A stretch of DNA of 27,724 nucleotides from Planctomycetota bacterium (GCA_020638695.1 JACKIB010000032.1:1-27724); one strand, 5' to 3'. Numbered from the stretch's first letter, positions 10,207-18,550 are shown. The notes: generated by a model not told the origin, from the letters alone. Program-made: numbers and translations.

Positions 10207-12471
10207 ATGGTCGATGAGCTGCCCATGGCGAATCGAAGCGTCCCTGACGGCGGGGCGGCGGACCTCCCGGTCCGTCAGGTACGCCTGTACGGCGACCCAC
10301 TGCGCGGGGACGCCTGGGCCGTCCTGCTGCTCGGCGCGCTGGCGGCGCTGCAGCGCGAGGGCGTGGCCTGCGCGGTGTGCCTCACTCCGGTATCGGGCTC
10401 GGCAACCGGCCGTCCGGTGCCGTTGTCCGATGGCCGTCAGTCGTTCACCGCGAACACCGAACTCGATCCGTCGCGGCTGCGCGAGGTGCTGGCCGCAGCC
10501 GGTGCGGACCGCGAGGTGGCGGCGACCGCCCCGCTCGTGGTGTTCGGCGACGTCGGCTCGGTGCGCCAGGCGGAGCTCGAGTTCCCCGAGGCGTGTCGGG
10601 TGGTGGTCGGCACGGAGATCCACCGATTGCTGCCCGCGCTGCGGCAGCTCGAGTCCGGGTTGGAACGCGAGTGCCCGAGTCCGTCACTCGACCGCGCCGC
10701 ACTGCAGCCATGGCTCGACATCCCGGCGCCGGCCGAGCACGGACCACCGTCATTCCTGCACCTCGGCGGCAGTCCCGAGGCGGGCACCGAGGCGGTGCTC
10801 GCGGCGTTCGCGGTGCTGCGCGGCGAGGCTGCGGGGCACCTTGCGGAGTTGCGCGTGTTCGTTCCGGCAGGCGCGCCGTCGCCGACCCCGCAGCCCGGCG
10901 TCGTCTGGGTGGCCGGGTTCCCCGGGCCCGACGACTTGCGCCGCGCCACCGCGGTCGTGCAGCCGTGCCGCAGCGTGGCCGACGGCGACTGGGCGTTCTG
11001 GCTGAGCGCGCTCGCGGCGGGCCGGCCGTTGGTCTTGTCGAGCTTCGCGGACACCAACCGAGTGCTGCACGAGCACGGCACCTACCTGCCGGTCGGTGGC
11101 ACCCGCAGCGGCCCCGGGGGCGCGTTCGCGCCCGATGCATCGGCCCTGCTCCACGCGCTCCGCACCGCGGCCGGTGACACCGCGCCGCCCACCGGCGTCC
11201 GCGGGCGGGCGCACGTGCTGCGCTGGCACCTTGCCGGGCGCTACGCCGTCGTGCGTGAACGCCGCAGCGAGCGCCCGCTGATCGTGCTCGAAGCACCGCT
11301 GCTGGAGACCAGTTCCGCGTCGGTGCTCACCGCGGCCACGGCCCGCGCCCTGCTGCACCGGGATCGGGTCGAGGTGCGCCTGCGCCCCAGGGCGCCGTTC
11401 CCGGCGACCGGGCTGGACGCGTTCGCCCGGGCCTATCCCGACTTGGTCCCACACCTCGGGCGGATCCCGGAGTGCCCCGACCTGTGGCTCAGCGCCGGGT
11501 GGCCGGTGCGCACGAGTCGCCCCCCGGCGCGCTGCCACGCGATCCGGCTCGACTACGAGTACGGCGCCCTGCCGGTGCAGATGACACCGGCGGTGACCGA
11601 GGAGGCGGACTGGGTGGTGGTGCATTCCGAGCACGTCCGCCGCACCGCGCTCGCCAGTGGGTGCGATCCGTCCACGCTTCTCTGTGTGCCGCACGGCGTC
11701 GACGGGGCAGTGTTCCACGACTGCGCGGCGCCATCGCAACGGGTGCTGGAGTTCAAACGCGGGCGTACCGCGATCCTGTTCAGCGGTGGGCTGATTTGGC
11801 GCAAGGGCTTCGACTTGGTGGTGAAGGCGCTGCTCGACGGCGTGGCTTCCCCGGCCGAAGTTTGCCTGGTGGTCAAGCCGAACGGGTCGCGTTCCAGCTA
11901 CGCGGGCCACAACCTCGACGACTTGGTAGAGCGCGTGCAACGCTTTCCCCAAGCAATCGACGTGATGCTGCTCGACGACGAGCTGACCGCCGCGCAAATG
12001 GCGGGTGTCTACACCGCGTGTGACCTGTTGCTGCACCCCTACCGCGGCGAGGGATTCGGGCTCCCGGTGCTCGAAGCACGGGCCTGTGGGTTGCCCGTAG
12101 CGGTCACCACCGGTGGCGCCACCGACGACTTCTGCACCGGCCCTGGAGTGGTTGGCATCCCCAGTGCGCCGCGCCCGGTCGAGTTGCAGGAGCCACACTG
12201 CGCACCGACTTGGGTGCTCGAGCCCGACTTCGGCGCGCTCCGGGTTCTGCTGCGCCGCGCCCTCGACCACGCTGGCGCGCTGCGCGGCCAGGCGCGGGCG
12301 GCGGCCGCCGCGATTCGCGCGCAACACGGTTGGGAGCGGGCGGCCGAGCAACTGGAGCGGCTGACCCGCCATGCGGCGGCGGTTCTCGAACCCGTCCCGG
12401 CCGGGCGTCGGGCTCCAGTCGCCGCCCTCGACCAGCCACACCCCCCAGCACTGCCCATCGGAACGCCATGA
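10207..12471 (+). CDS. Large GT-B glycosyltransferase with two lobes (GT4-like C-terminus)
   Basis: A 754-aa cytoplasmic protein without membrane segments. The C-terminal half has clear GT4 features: VVVHSEHVRRTALASGC, VPHGVDGAVFHD, ILFSGGLIWRKGFDLVVKAL, and the nucleotide-sugar EX7E motif in GEGFGLPVLEARACGLPVA (about residues 612-630). The N-terminal half (FLHLGGSPEAGTEAVLAAF, then GVVWVAGFPGPDDLRRA and WLSALAAGRPLVLSSF) looks like a second, degenerate GT lobe without the EX7E glutamates. The donor and acceptor are unknown; surface polysaccharide or flagellin glycosylation would fit. The ATG at 10207 has AGGGG 11 bp upstream; ATG 10225 is an alternative. Its stop overlaps the PilZ gene start (ATGA), suggesting coupled production and possibly c-di-GMP control. 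Confidence 0.85.
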   Translation: MVDELPMANRSVPDGGAADLPVRQVRLYGDPLRGDAWAVLLLGALAALQREGVACAVCLTPVSGSATGRPVPLSDGRQSFTANTELDPSRLREVLAAAGADREVAATAPLVVFGDVGSVRQAELEFPEACRVVVGTEIHRLLPALRQLESGLERECPSPSLDRAALQPWLDIPAPAEHGPPSFLHLGGSPEAGTEAVLAAFAVLRGEAAGHLAELRVFVPAGAPSPTPQPGVVWVAGFPGPDDLRRATAVVQPCRSVADGDWAFWLSALAAGRPLVLSSFADTNRVLHEHGTYLPVGGTRSGPGGAFAPDASALLHALRTAAGDTAPPTGVRGRAHVLRWHLAGRYAVVRERRSERPLIVLEAPLLETSSASVLTAATARALLHRDRVEVRLRPRAPFPATGLDAFARAYPDLVPHLGRIPECPDLWLSAGWPVRTSRPPARCHAIRLDYEYGALPVQMTPAVTEEADWVVVHSEHVRRTALASGCDPSTLLCVPHGVDGAVFHDCAAPSQRVLEFKRGRTAILFSGGLIWRKGFDLVVKALLDGVASPAEVCLVVKPNGSRSSYAGHNLDDLVERVQRFPQAIDVMLLDDELTAAQMAGVYTACDLLLHPYRGEGFGLPVLEARACGLPVAVTTGGATDDFCTGPGVVGIPSAPRPVELQEPHCAPTWVLEPDFGALRVLLRRALDHAGALRGQARAAAAAIRAQHGWERAAEQLERLTRHAAAVLEPVPAGRRAPVAALDQPHPPALPIGTP

Positions 12472-13274
12472 AGAGCCTGTTCGGTCATGCCCGCAAGAAC
12501 CTCCGCGTCGCGTGGCGCACTCCGGTCAAGCTGCAGGTGCTGCCCGACCTCCGGGTGGTCCACGCGGTGACCCGCAACGTGTCGGAGAACGGCGTGCTGG
12601 CGTTCTCCGACGCGGTCCTGGAGGTGGACACGCCGGTGCTCGTAACTTGCGACTTGAGCGACCCACGCGTGTCCGGCACGGACGTCTGGCCGTTGCAGCT
12701 GCGCGGGGTGATCCGCCGCAGCCACATCGACGGGACCATCGCGATCACCTTCGAGCGCGACGTCCCCGAGCACGTCGCGGCGCTGCGACGCGCCGTGTTC
12801 GCCCAGACCATGCTGCTGATGGAACGGATCTCCGAGTTCCCGGCGTTCCGCGGCCTGTCCCAGCTCGACCACATGGCGCTCACCACCGTGTGCCACGAGG
12901 TGAAGTTGGTCTCCGGCGAGCACCTCGCGCGGCTCGGCGACGAGGCGACGAGCGTGTTCCTGGTGAAGTCGGGGCGCGTGCAGCTGCGGTTGCCGCGCGG
13001 TGGCCCGGGCGAGCTCGAACCTGAGGGAGGCGTCGAGACGGCGCACGCCGGCCAGGTGTTCGGCGAGGTGTCCGCGCTGCTCGACCTGCCGCACAACCTC
13101 GACATCGTCGCCCAGACCGACACCGAACTCCTGGCGATCCCGCGCGAGTCGCTGCTCTACCTGCGCGATCTCAATCCCAACCTCGCGCTGGGGCTCTACG
13201 AGGTGTTCGCCGCGTTCATGGGGCGGCGCCTGCGAACTCTCACGCGCCGACTGACTGCCCCGCTGTCGTGGTGA
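12468..13274 (+). CDS. PilZ domain fused to a cNMP-binding-like domain
   Basis: A 268-aa cytoplasmic regulator. Residues 9-13 (RKNLR) give the RxxxR motif and 37-42 (NVSENG) the (D/N)xSxxG motif that bind c-di-GMP in PilZ domains. Residues about 125-250 form a CAP-type cyclic-nucleotide domain: FRGLSQLDHMALTTVC, then SVFLVKSGRVQL and GQVFGEVSALLDLPHNLDIVA. In cAMP binders the last segment contains an Arg for the cyclic phosphate (FGExALL...R-A); here that stretch reads PHNLD, so cAMP binding is doubtful. There is no DNA-binding helix-turn-helix. The start ATG at 12468 overlaps the glycosyltransferase stop, and the 3' end overlaps the convergent kinase gene by 35 bp. By analogy with PilZ proteins such as YcgR it could act on the motor or on the neighbouring glycosyltransferase; neither is proven. 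Confidence 0.83.
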   Translation: MKSLFGHARKNLRVAWRTPVKLQVLPDLRVVHAVTRNVSENGVLAFSDAVLEVDTPVLVTCDLSDPRVSGTDVWPLQLRGVIRRSHIDGTIAITFERDVPEHVAALRRAVFAQTMLLMERISEFPAFRGLSQLDHMALTTVCHEVKLVSGEHLARLGDEATSVFLVKSGRVQLRLPRGGPGELEPEGGVETAHAGQVFGEVSALLDLPHNLDIVAQTDTELLAIPRESLLYLRDLNPNLALGLYEVFAAFMGRRLRTLTRRLTAPLSW

Positions 13275-14367
13275 ATTCTGTCGCCGAGTCCACCGCGCGC
13301 AGCGCGGCTGCGACCTCCGCCGCGGTCGAATAGCGGGCTCCGGGAAGCGCCGCCATCGCGCGCAGGCAGACCTGTTCCAATTCCCGCGGGATGGTCGGAT
13401 CTATCCCGCGCGGCGGGCGCGGAGCAGCGCGCAAGATGTCGCGGTACACGGCGCGCGCGTCCGTGCCGCGGTAGGGTGGTCGGCCGGTCAAGCACTCGTA
13501 GAGCACCACTCCGAGGGCGTAGACGTCGGTGCGTGGGTCGACGGCGGTTCGGCGGATCTGCTCCGGTGCCATGTAGGGTGGGGTTCCCATGCGGCGTGGC
13601 GCAGAGTCGATCGGCGGTACCCCGATTTCGCGCGCGAGTCCGAAGTCGAGCAACACCGGGGCACCACACGGTTGGATGACGATGTTCCCCGGCTTCACGT
13701 CGCGGTGGACGAACCCCGCCGAGTGCACCACCTGTAGTGCTTCGGCCAGGGTCGCCACCAGCCGCGCACTCGCACGGGCGTCGCTCCAGCCGCTACGGAT
13801 CCGCTCGTGCAGGGTTGCCCCGGCGACGTAGTCCATCGCCAGGAACGGCACACCGTCGATCTCCCCGCTGTCGCGCAGTCGGCACAGCGCCGGGTGCGCG
13901 AAGCTGCCCAGGGCCCTGGCTTCACGGGCGAAGCGCAGCAGGGTGGAGCCATCGGAAGGCAGCCACGCGGCGGGTCGTAGCGTCTTGATCGCCACCTGGG
14001 CCATGCTCGGGTGCTCGACGGCGAGCCAGACGTCGCCCATTCCGCCGCGCGCCAGGTGGCGGGAGATGCGGTAGCGACCGAGTCGAGCGCCGCGCCGCAC
14101 GATCAGCGCATCCAGCTGCTGGACCGCGGTGCGGGGCTGTGGGGTAGGGATTGCGGCCCGCGCCCGGTGGCTGCAGCGCAGCAAGCCCTCGACGCGCTCC
14201 CGCACGCCCGTGCTCGCGGCGACGCGCTCGTAGGTCGCGAACCGCTGCCGCAGGTCCTGATCCTGCGACGCCAGGAACAGCTTGCGGATCAGTCGGGCAC
14301 GATGGTCGACTCCTGGGACGATTCTCGACGGCCCGGGCCCGCTCGTCAGGGTGCGCGAGATGCCCAT
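13240..14367 (-). CDS. Hanks-type serine/threonine protein kinase
   Basis: A soluble 375-aa kinase. The catalytic domain (about residues 97-365) has the glycine loop LARGGMGDVWLA, ATP lysine 128 (VAIKTL), the helix-C glutamate 149, the HRDVKPGNIV loop (221-230), DFGLA (241-245), GTPPYMAPEQ (261-270) and TDVYALGVVLYECLTGRPPY. All catalytic residues are present, so it should be active. The first 95 residues form a helical extension (RKLFLASQDQDLRQRF) like those on planctomycete kinases. There is no membrane segment or extracellular sensor. The ATG at 14367 faces flgB across a 376-bp region, and the 3' end overlaps the PilZ gene. Substrates are unknown; the flagellar cluster or the PilZ/glycosyltransferase pair are possible by position only. 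Confidence 0.93.
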   Translation of the reverse strand: MGISRTLTSGPGPSRIVPGVDHRARLIRKLFLASQDQDLRQRFATYERVAASTGVRERVEGLLRCSHRARAAIPTPQPRTAVQQLDALIVRRGARLGRYRISRHLARGGMGDVWLAVEHPSMAQVAIKTLRPAAWLPSDGSTLLRFAREARALGSFAHPALCRLRDSGEIDGVPFLAMDYVAGATLHERIRSGWSDARASARLVATLAEALQVVHSAGFVHRDVKPGNIVIQPCGAPVLLDFGLAREIGVPPIDSAPRRMGTPPYMAPEQIRRTAVDPRTDVYALGVVLYECLTGRPPYRGTDARAVYRDILRAAPRPPRGIDPTIPRELEQVCLRAMAALPGARYSTAAEVAAALRAVDSATEFTTTAGQSVGA

Positions 14368-14743
14368 GATCTGTCGACGCCGGGTTTGCCGACATGTAGT
14401 GGGTCGAGCCGAACTGGCCCCGACCGTTCATGAGAGGCGTCGTGATCGCGGCAGGTCGGCGACGAATAGTCCGGGTCGGGCCGCGAGTTTCGACGCGGGG
14501 TGTCGCAACGGGCGAGATTGACTGCGGGTGGTCGAAACGCGCGACGACCGACCACGGATTCGACAGTGGCCGCCTCGATTCGGCTTGGACGTCTCGCGGC
14601 CGCTGCGTCGACCGAGTGCCCAGGGGGATACGGCGTGCCGCCCCGCCCGAGGATTCTCGGCCCGCAAGCCGGATCCGCGGCCCTTGCCGCTCAAGACGGC
14701 GTGCGCCAGACGACGATGTGATGGCGAGATCGGAGGTTCCCCC
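14368..14743. other. Non-coding region between the kinase and the flagellar operon
   Basis: About 375 bp that should hold the kinase promoter and the flagellar operon promoter. I found no convincing sigma-28, sigma-54 or sigma-70 promoter by eye. ATGTAGTG (14394-14401) and GTTCATGA (14426-14433) occur 24 bp apart, the same pair and order as at 8249-8292. A ribosome site GGAGG (14732-14736) precedes flgB by 7 nt. No convincing small gene is visible. Confidence 0.6.
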
Positions 14744-15091
14744 ATGTTCGACCCAGGAACGGAAACGGCGTTCGCGCACCGCGTTCTGGACGCGATCGAC
14801 GCGCGTGCAAAGGTGGCGATGCACAACTTGGCCAACAAGAACACCCCGGGCTTCAAGCGCTTCGTGGTGGAGTTCGAGGGCGAGCTCCGCGCCGCGATTC
14901 GCCAAGGCCGCGATCCGGGGGAAGTCTTGCCGCGGATTCGACGCGACAAGTCGGGAAGTCCCGGAGTGAACAACGTCTCGGAGTACGACGAGATCTCACT
15001 GATGGAGAAGGCACGCGCGCTCCACGAGATCTTCACGCGACGCATCGGTGGCTATTTCAACAACCTGAACCGCGCGATCCGAGGCCAGTAG
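14744..15091 (+). CDS. flgB: Flagellar proximal rod protein FlgB
   Basis: Proximal rod subunit exported to the periplasm by the flagellar type III system. The 115-aa product carries the rod-protein N-terminal signature AMHNLANKNTPGFKRFVVEFE (variant of ASNLANANTPGYK, residues about 26-46) and a C-terminal helix ending ARALHEIFTRRIGGYFNNLN. The ATG at 14744 has GGAGG 7 nt upstream. At 115 aa it is slightly short (usual 130-140), mainly in the central loop. It is the first gene of the flagellar operon, and flgC follows at once. Confidence 0.9.
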   Translation: MFDPGTETAFAHRVLDAIDARAKVAMHNLANKNTPGFKRFVVEFEGELRAAIRQGRDPGEVLPRIRRDKSGSPGVNNVSEYDEISLMEKARALHEIFTRRIGGYFNNLNRAIRGQ

Positions 15092-15126
15092 TCGTGACTC
15101 CTCACCTCAAGGAAACCGGGCCGCAG

Positions 15127-15576
15127 ATGGCGGGCATCTTCAACGGCTTCGACATCATCGGCGGCGGGTTGCGCGCCGAGATGCAACGGGCCGAGGTCAT
15201 CGCGGTGAACCTCAGCCACTTGCAGGACGTCGGCAACAAGAACGACGAGCCGTATCGGCGCCGCGCCGTGGTGTTCGAGGAAGTCCTGCAGAAGACCCGC
15301 AGCGAAACGCTGATGAACGGTGTGCGCGGGGCGGACGGGCTGATGAACGGTGTGCGGGTCGGCGAGGTCGTCGTCGATCGGAGCCCCTTGCAGCCGCGCC
15401 ACGATCCATCGCATCCCAAGGCCGACGCCAACGGGTTCGTGCTGATGACGAACGTCGACATGTTCCGCGAGATGGTCGACCTGCGTGCCGTGCAGCGCAG
15501 CTTCCAGGCCAACCTGGCGGCGCTACGCACCTATCGCGGGATGATCCAGTCGGCGGTGCAGAACATCGGGAGATAG
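15127..15576 (+). CDS. flgC: Flagellar proximal rod protein FlgC
   Basis: Second proximal rod protein, assembling with FlgB and FliE on the MS ring. It begins MAGIFNGFDIIGGGLRAEMQ, matching the usual FlgC start, and ends in the conserved NVDMFREMVDLRAVQRSFQANLAALRTYRGM. YRRRAVVFEE matches the family's YRxxxVxF. The normally conserved ASNLAN is altered to AVNLSH. ATG 15127 is chosen because it yields the family N-terminus (149 aa). GTG 15094, 2 bp after the flgB stop and with GAGG 9 nt upstream, would add 11 residues and is a real alternative. A 30-bp in-frame duplication lies in the centre (see repeat). Confidence 0.92.
   Translation: MAGIFNGFDIIGGGLRAEMQRAEVIAVNLSHLQDVGNKNDEPYRRRAVVFEEVLQKTRSETLMNGVRGADGLMNGVRVGEVVVDRSPLQPRHDPSHPKADANGFVLMTNVDMFREMVDLRAVQRSFQANLAALRTYRGMIQSAVQNIGR
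15309..15356 (+). repeat. 30-bp-period direct repeat inside flgC
   Basis: The 18-base string from GCTGATG to GTGTGCG occurs at 15309-15326 and again at 15339-15356, offset by 30 bp. It gives LMNGVRGADG followed by LMNGVR. The 30-bp offset keeps the frame, consistent with an in-frame tandem duplication in the exposed central loop of the rod protein. Confidence 0.9.
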
Positions 15577-15630
15577 CGGATCGGCGGCATCCGGTAGACG
15601 ACCAAGTGACGAGCCCAGCAGGAGACTGAC

Positions 15631-16002
15631 GTGAGCGGATTCGACATTCCCGTGCTCGGTGGCAGCGGCGGCTTCGACACCGGTCGGCTGCCGGGAGCCG
15701 CGTTCCGGCGCGCGGCCGAGCAGGTCGGCCAGGAGATCACGCCGGAGACGAAGCGGACCGGCGAGGATCTGGCGAGCGAGCGCGAGCCGTTCGTCGAGAG
15801 TCTGAACGCCGCGCTGCACAGCGTCCGCGACCTGCAGCTCGATGCCCGCGACAAGGCGCGCGGCCTGGCGACCGGTGAGCCGGTCCAGGTCCACGACCTG
15901 ATGATCTCGATGGGCAAGAGCGAGGTCGCCTTCAACCTCATGCTCGAGGTGCGCAACAAGCTCCTCGACGCCTGGCAAACCCTGCAGCGGTCGGTGAGCT
16001 GA
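15631..16002 (+). CDS. fliE: Flagellar hook-basal body adaptor FliE
   Basis: Small adaptor joining the MS ring to the rod. The 123-aa product ends with the FliE signature: VQVHDLMISMGKSEVAFNLMLEV, then RNKLLDAWQTLQRSVS. The N-terminal half is less conserved and Gly-rich. The start is GTG at 15631 with AGGAG 6 nt upstream. It lies 54 bp after flgC, and its TGA overlaps the fliF ATG by one base (TGATG). flgB-flgC-fliE-fliF is the classical order. Confidence 0.93.
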   Translation: MSGFDIPVLGGSGGFDTGRLPGAAFRRAAEQVGQEITPETKRTGEDLASEREPFVESLNAALHSVRDLQLDARDKARGLATGEPVQVHDLMISMGKSEVAFNLMLEVRNKLLDAWQTLQRSVS

Positions 16003-17507
16003 TGCCCTCGATCCTGTCCGAAATCCTCGGTCAACTCCGGGCCATCTGGTCGCGCCTCGACGCCGGCCAGCGGCTGACCATCGGCGCGGTTCTGACGGTT
16101 GCCGCGGTCGGCCTGGGGGCGATCGTGTGGTATGCGCAACAGCCCGACTGGGTGGTGATCTCGTCGCGTCCCGAGACGTTCTCACAGGCCGCCGAGGCGC
16201 TCGAGTCGGCCGGGATCAAGACCAAGCAGGATGGCCTCAAGGTCATGGTTTCGCGCCAGGACTATGACCGAGGCCTGCGGGCACTGGATTCGGCCGGGCT
16301 GCGCGCCGACTCGACCTCCACCAAGAGCGTGCTCGACACCCTGACTTCCAGTGCCGAGACCAATCGCGCGCGGCTGTGGGCGGCGCGGGTGAACGCGATC
16401 GAGGCCAAGATCGCCAAGTCGCGGGCGATCTCGTTCGTGCAGATCACCGCCGCTCAACCGACCCGCCGCGAGTTCTCCGGCGAGCGGGACACCAACGGCG
16501 CGACCGTGATGATCCGGCTCGCGCGCGGTGCGGATTTCAACAACGCGGCGCGCTTCGCCGGAAGTGCAGCGGCCAGTGGCCTGCAGTTGCCGCTCGAGAA
16601 GGTCGTGGTCTACGACACGGAGGGCGACCGCGTCTACACGTTCAAGTCGCAGGCCGGCGGCGCGAGCGGCGACGGCAGCGAGTTCCTGCGCCTGCAGATG
16701 ATGTGGGAGAACACCTTGGCGACCAAGGCGCGCGAGGTGCTCTACAAGGTGTTCCAGGAGGACTTCGAGGTCACGTTGACGCTCGCGCTCAAGCCGACCG
16801 TCACGCAGAGCAAGTCGATCAACCCGCCCGAAAGCGGCCTGCAGCCGAACGTCACCGAGTCGACCAGCAAAGAGGACCAGTCCGGACCGAACAACGGCTC
16901 CGGTAGCCCCGGCGGCGCGCCTGCCACCGGACAAGGCGGGTCGTCAGGCGTCGCCAGTTCGACCACCGACAAGACCGAGAAGAAGATCACCGACGTGTCG
17001 CTGTACGGCGTCAAGTCGGTTGCGCAGCTGGCGCCGTTCATCGAGCGCATTTCGGTCGCCGTGGTCGCCAACTCCGAGTCGGAGGTGGTCAAGAACATGA
17101 AGGGCGAGCTGAAGGCGGTGGAGGACCTGGTGAAGAGCGCGGTCGGCTTCGACAAGGCGCGTGGCGACGAGATAACCGCCAAGTCGTTGCCGTTCGCCCC
17201 GCTGCCACCGCCGGTCGAGGCGCCCAGCCCGGACATGATGGCGCTGGCCGAGAAGTTCGGGCCACCGGTCGGGCAGGTGCTCGCAGTGCTGTTGGTGATC
17301 CTGTTCCTGCGCAGCACCATGAAGCGTGCCCAGGGCAAGCGCCCGCCGCCGGAGCCGGAGCGCTCGGTGATCGACGAGAACACCGAAGCCCTCGAGCCTT
17401 CCGAGGTTGCGCGGCGCATGCGACGCGAGATCGAGCGGGCGATCCATGAGGACCCGAAGGCGATCTCGCGCATGCTCGACAACTGGCTGACGGAGCAGAA
17501 GGCGTGA
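16002..17507 (+). CDS. fliF: Flagellar MS-ring protein FliF
   Basis: Inner-membrane protein that forms the MS ring and the base of the rotor. The 501-aa product has one membrane segment near residues 25-44 and another near 422-440. The first ring domain follows segment 1 (VVISSRPETFSQAAEALESAGIK). The conserved LDSAGLRAD and ARVNAIEAKIAKSRAISFVQ segments are present, and a Ser/Gly/Pro-rich disordered segment sits at about 270-325. The cytoplasmic tail ends EDPKAISRMLDNWLTEQ, the FliG-binding helix. The length is a little below the enteric protein. Its stop overlaps the fliG GTG start (GTGA). Confidence 0.96.
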   Translation: MPSILSEILGQLRAIWSRLDAGQRLTIGAVLTVAAVGLGAIVWYAQQPDWVVISSRPETFSQAAEALESAGIKTKQDGLKVMVSRQDYDRGLRALDSAGLRADSTSTKSVLDTLTSSAETNRARLWAARVNAIEAKIAKSRAISFVQITAAQPTRREFSGERDTNGATVMIRLARGADFNNAARFAGSAAASGLQLPLEKVVVYDTEGDRVYTFKSQAGGASGDGSEFLRLQMMWENTLATKAREVLYKVFQEDFEVTLTLALKPTVTQSKSINPPESGLQPNVTESTSKEDQSGPNNGSGSPGGAPATGQGGSSGVASSTTDKTEKKITDVSLYGVKSVAQLAPFIERISVAVVANSESEVVKNMKGELKAVEDLVKSAVGFDKARGDEITAKSLPFAPLPPPVEAPSPDMMALAEKFGPPVGQVLAVLLVILFLRSTMKRAQGKRPPPEPERSVIDENTEALEPSEVARRMRREIERAIHEDPKAISRMLDNWLTEQKA

Positions 17508-18550
17508 GCCAACCGGCCGCCGAGTCCGAAGCACCCATCGGGGCTCGACTCAACACCGACCTGACGGTGGCCGTCCTGCTGCTGGCGATCGACCAGGAGC
17601 TCGCCGCCGAACTGTTGCGTCACCTCGGCGACGACCAGGTCGAGCGGGTCACCCGCGCGATGAAGGAGCTGCAGGAGATCTCGATCAGCGACAACACCAT
17701 CCAGGAGGTGCTGACCTCCACACTGCGGCGGTTGCGCGAGGGCGGGATGGCGCTCGGCGACGTCGGATCGCACATCGAGTCGGTACTCAAGCGCGCGTTC
17801 GGCGAAGACAAGGGCGAACGGATGAACAAGCGCGCCAACAGCGACATCCTGGCGCGCCGACCGTTCGCGGTGTTCGAGTCGCTGTCGGCCGAGGATCTCG
17901 CCAACCTGCTGGTCGAGGAGCACCCGCAGATCGCCGCGGTGTTCATCGCGCACCTCGACCGGATGAAGGGCGGGGCGGTGGTCAACCAACTTCCGGAAGC
18001 TCGCCGTGCCGATCTGATCTACCGCGTGTCGACCCTCGACCGCACGCCGCCCGAGGTGGTGCAGCGGGTGCTCGACGTGATGCGGAAGAAGGTCAAGGAC
18101 CTGGGTCTGACCACCCTGCGTTCCGAGCCCAAGGCGTGGATCAAGGCCGCGGCGGAGATCCTCAACAACATGGGCGGCGGTGAGAAGTCGATCATCGAGA
18201 CGATCGGCGAAACCAGTCAGGACATCGCTACGGCGATCCGCGACGAGATGTTCACCTTCGACGACATCTCCAAGCTCGACAAGAAAGCGATCCAGAAAGT
18301 GCTCGGGCAGATCGACACTCGGGCGCTCGCGGTCGCGCTCAAGGCGACCACGATCGGTGTGGAGGAGAACATCTTCAACAACCTGTCGAAGCGCGCCGGC
18401 GAGATGGTTGCCGAGGAACGCGAGTCGCTCGGCCCGATGCCGTTGTCCGAGGTGCTCGAAGCACAGCAGCAAATCCTGGTGCTGGTGCGTGACATGATGG
18501 ACAAGGGCGAGATCTCGGTCGCGTCCGGCGGCGGCGAGAAGATGGTATGA
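17504..18550 (+). CDS. fliG: Flagellar motor switch protein FliG
   Basis: C-ring component that contacts FliF, FliM and the stator and generates torque. The 348-aa product has the N-terminal FliF-binding domain (AVLLLAIDQELAAELLRHL), the middle-domain EHPQ motif (VEEHPQIAAVFIAHLD, about 140) and the C-terminal segment MFTFDDISKLDKKAIQKVL with the charged torque helix around IDTRALAVALK. KAAAEILNNM precedes it as expected. The GTG start at 17504 overlaps fliF, and the end overlaps fliH as ATGA. Confidence 0.97.
   Translation: MSQPAAESEAPIGARLNTDLTVAVLLLAIDQELAAELLRHLGDDQVERVTRAMKELQEISISDNTIQEVLTSTLRRLREGGMALGDVGSHIESVLKRAFGEDKGERMNKRANSDILARRPFAVFESLSAEDLANLLVEEHPQIAAVFIAHLDRMKGGAVVNQLPEARRADLIYRVSTLDRTPPEVVQRVLDVMRKKVKDLGLTTLRSEPKAWIKAAAEILNNMGGGEKSIIETIGETSQDIATAIRDEMFTFDDISKLDKKAIQKVLGQIDTRALAVALKATTIGVEENIFNNLSKRAGEMVAEERESLGPMPLSEVLEAQQQILVLVRDMMDKGEISVASGGGEKMV

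Noticed and set aside
10750..12441. A 563-codon minus-strand frame opposite the glycosyltransferase
   Set aside because: The glycosyltransferase has clear GT4 motifs and an overlap with the next gene; the antisense frame has none.
14560..14660. Possible sigma-54 (GG-N10-GC) sites upstream of flgB
   Set aside because: The dinucleotide spacing occurs several times but the flanking consensus bases do not match, so chance in GC-rich DNA explains it.
14528..14743. An N-terminal extension of flgB by 72 codons
   Set aside because: FlgB normally starts close to the ATG at 14744, which has GGAGG 7 nt upstream; the extension has no rod-protein features.
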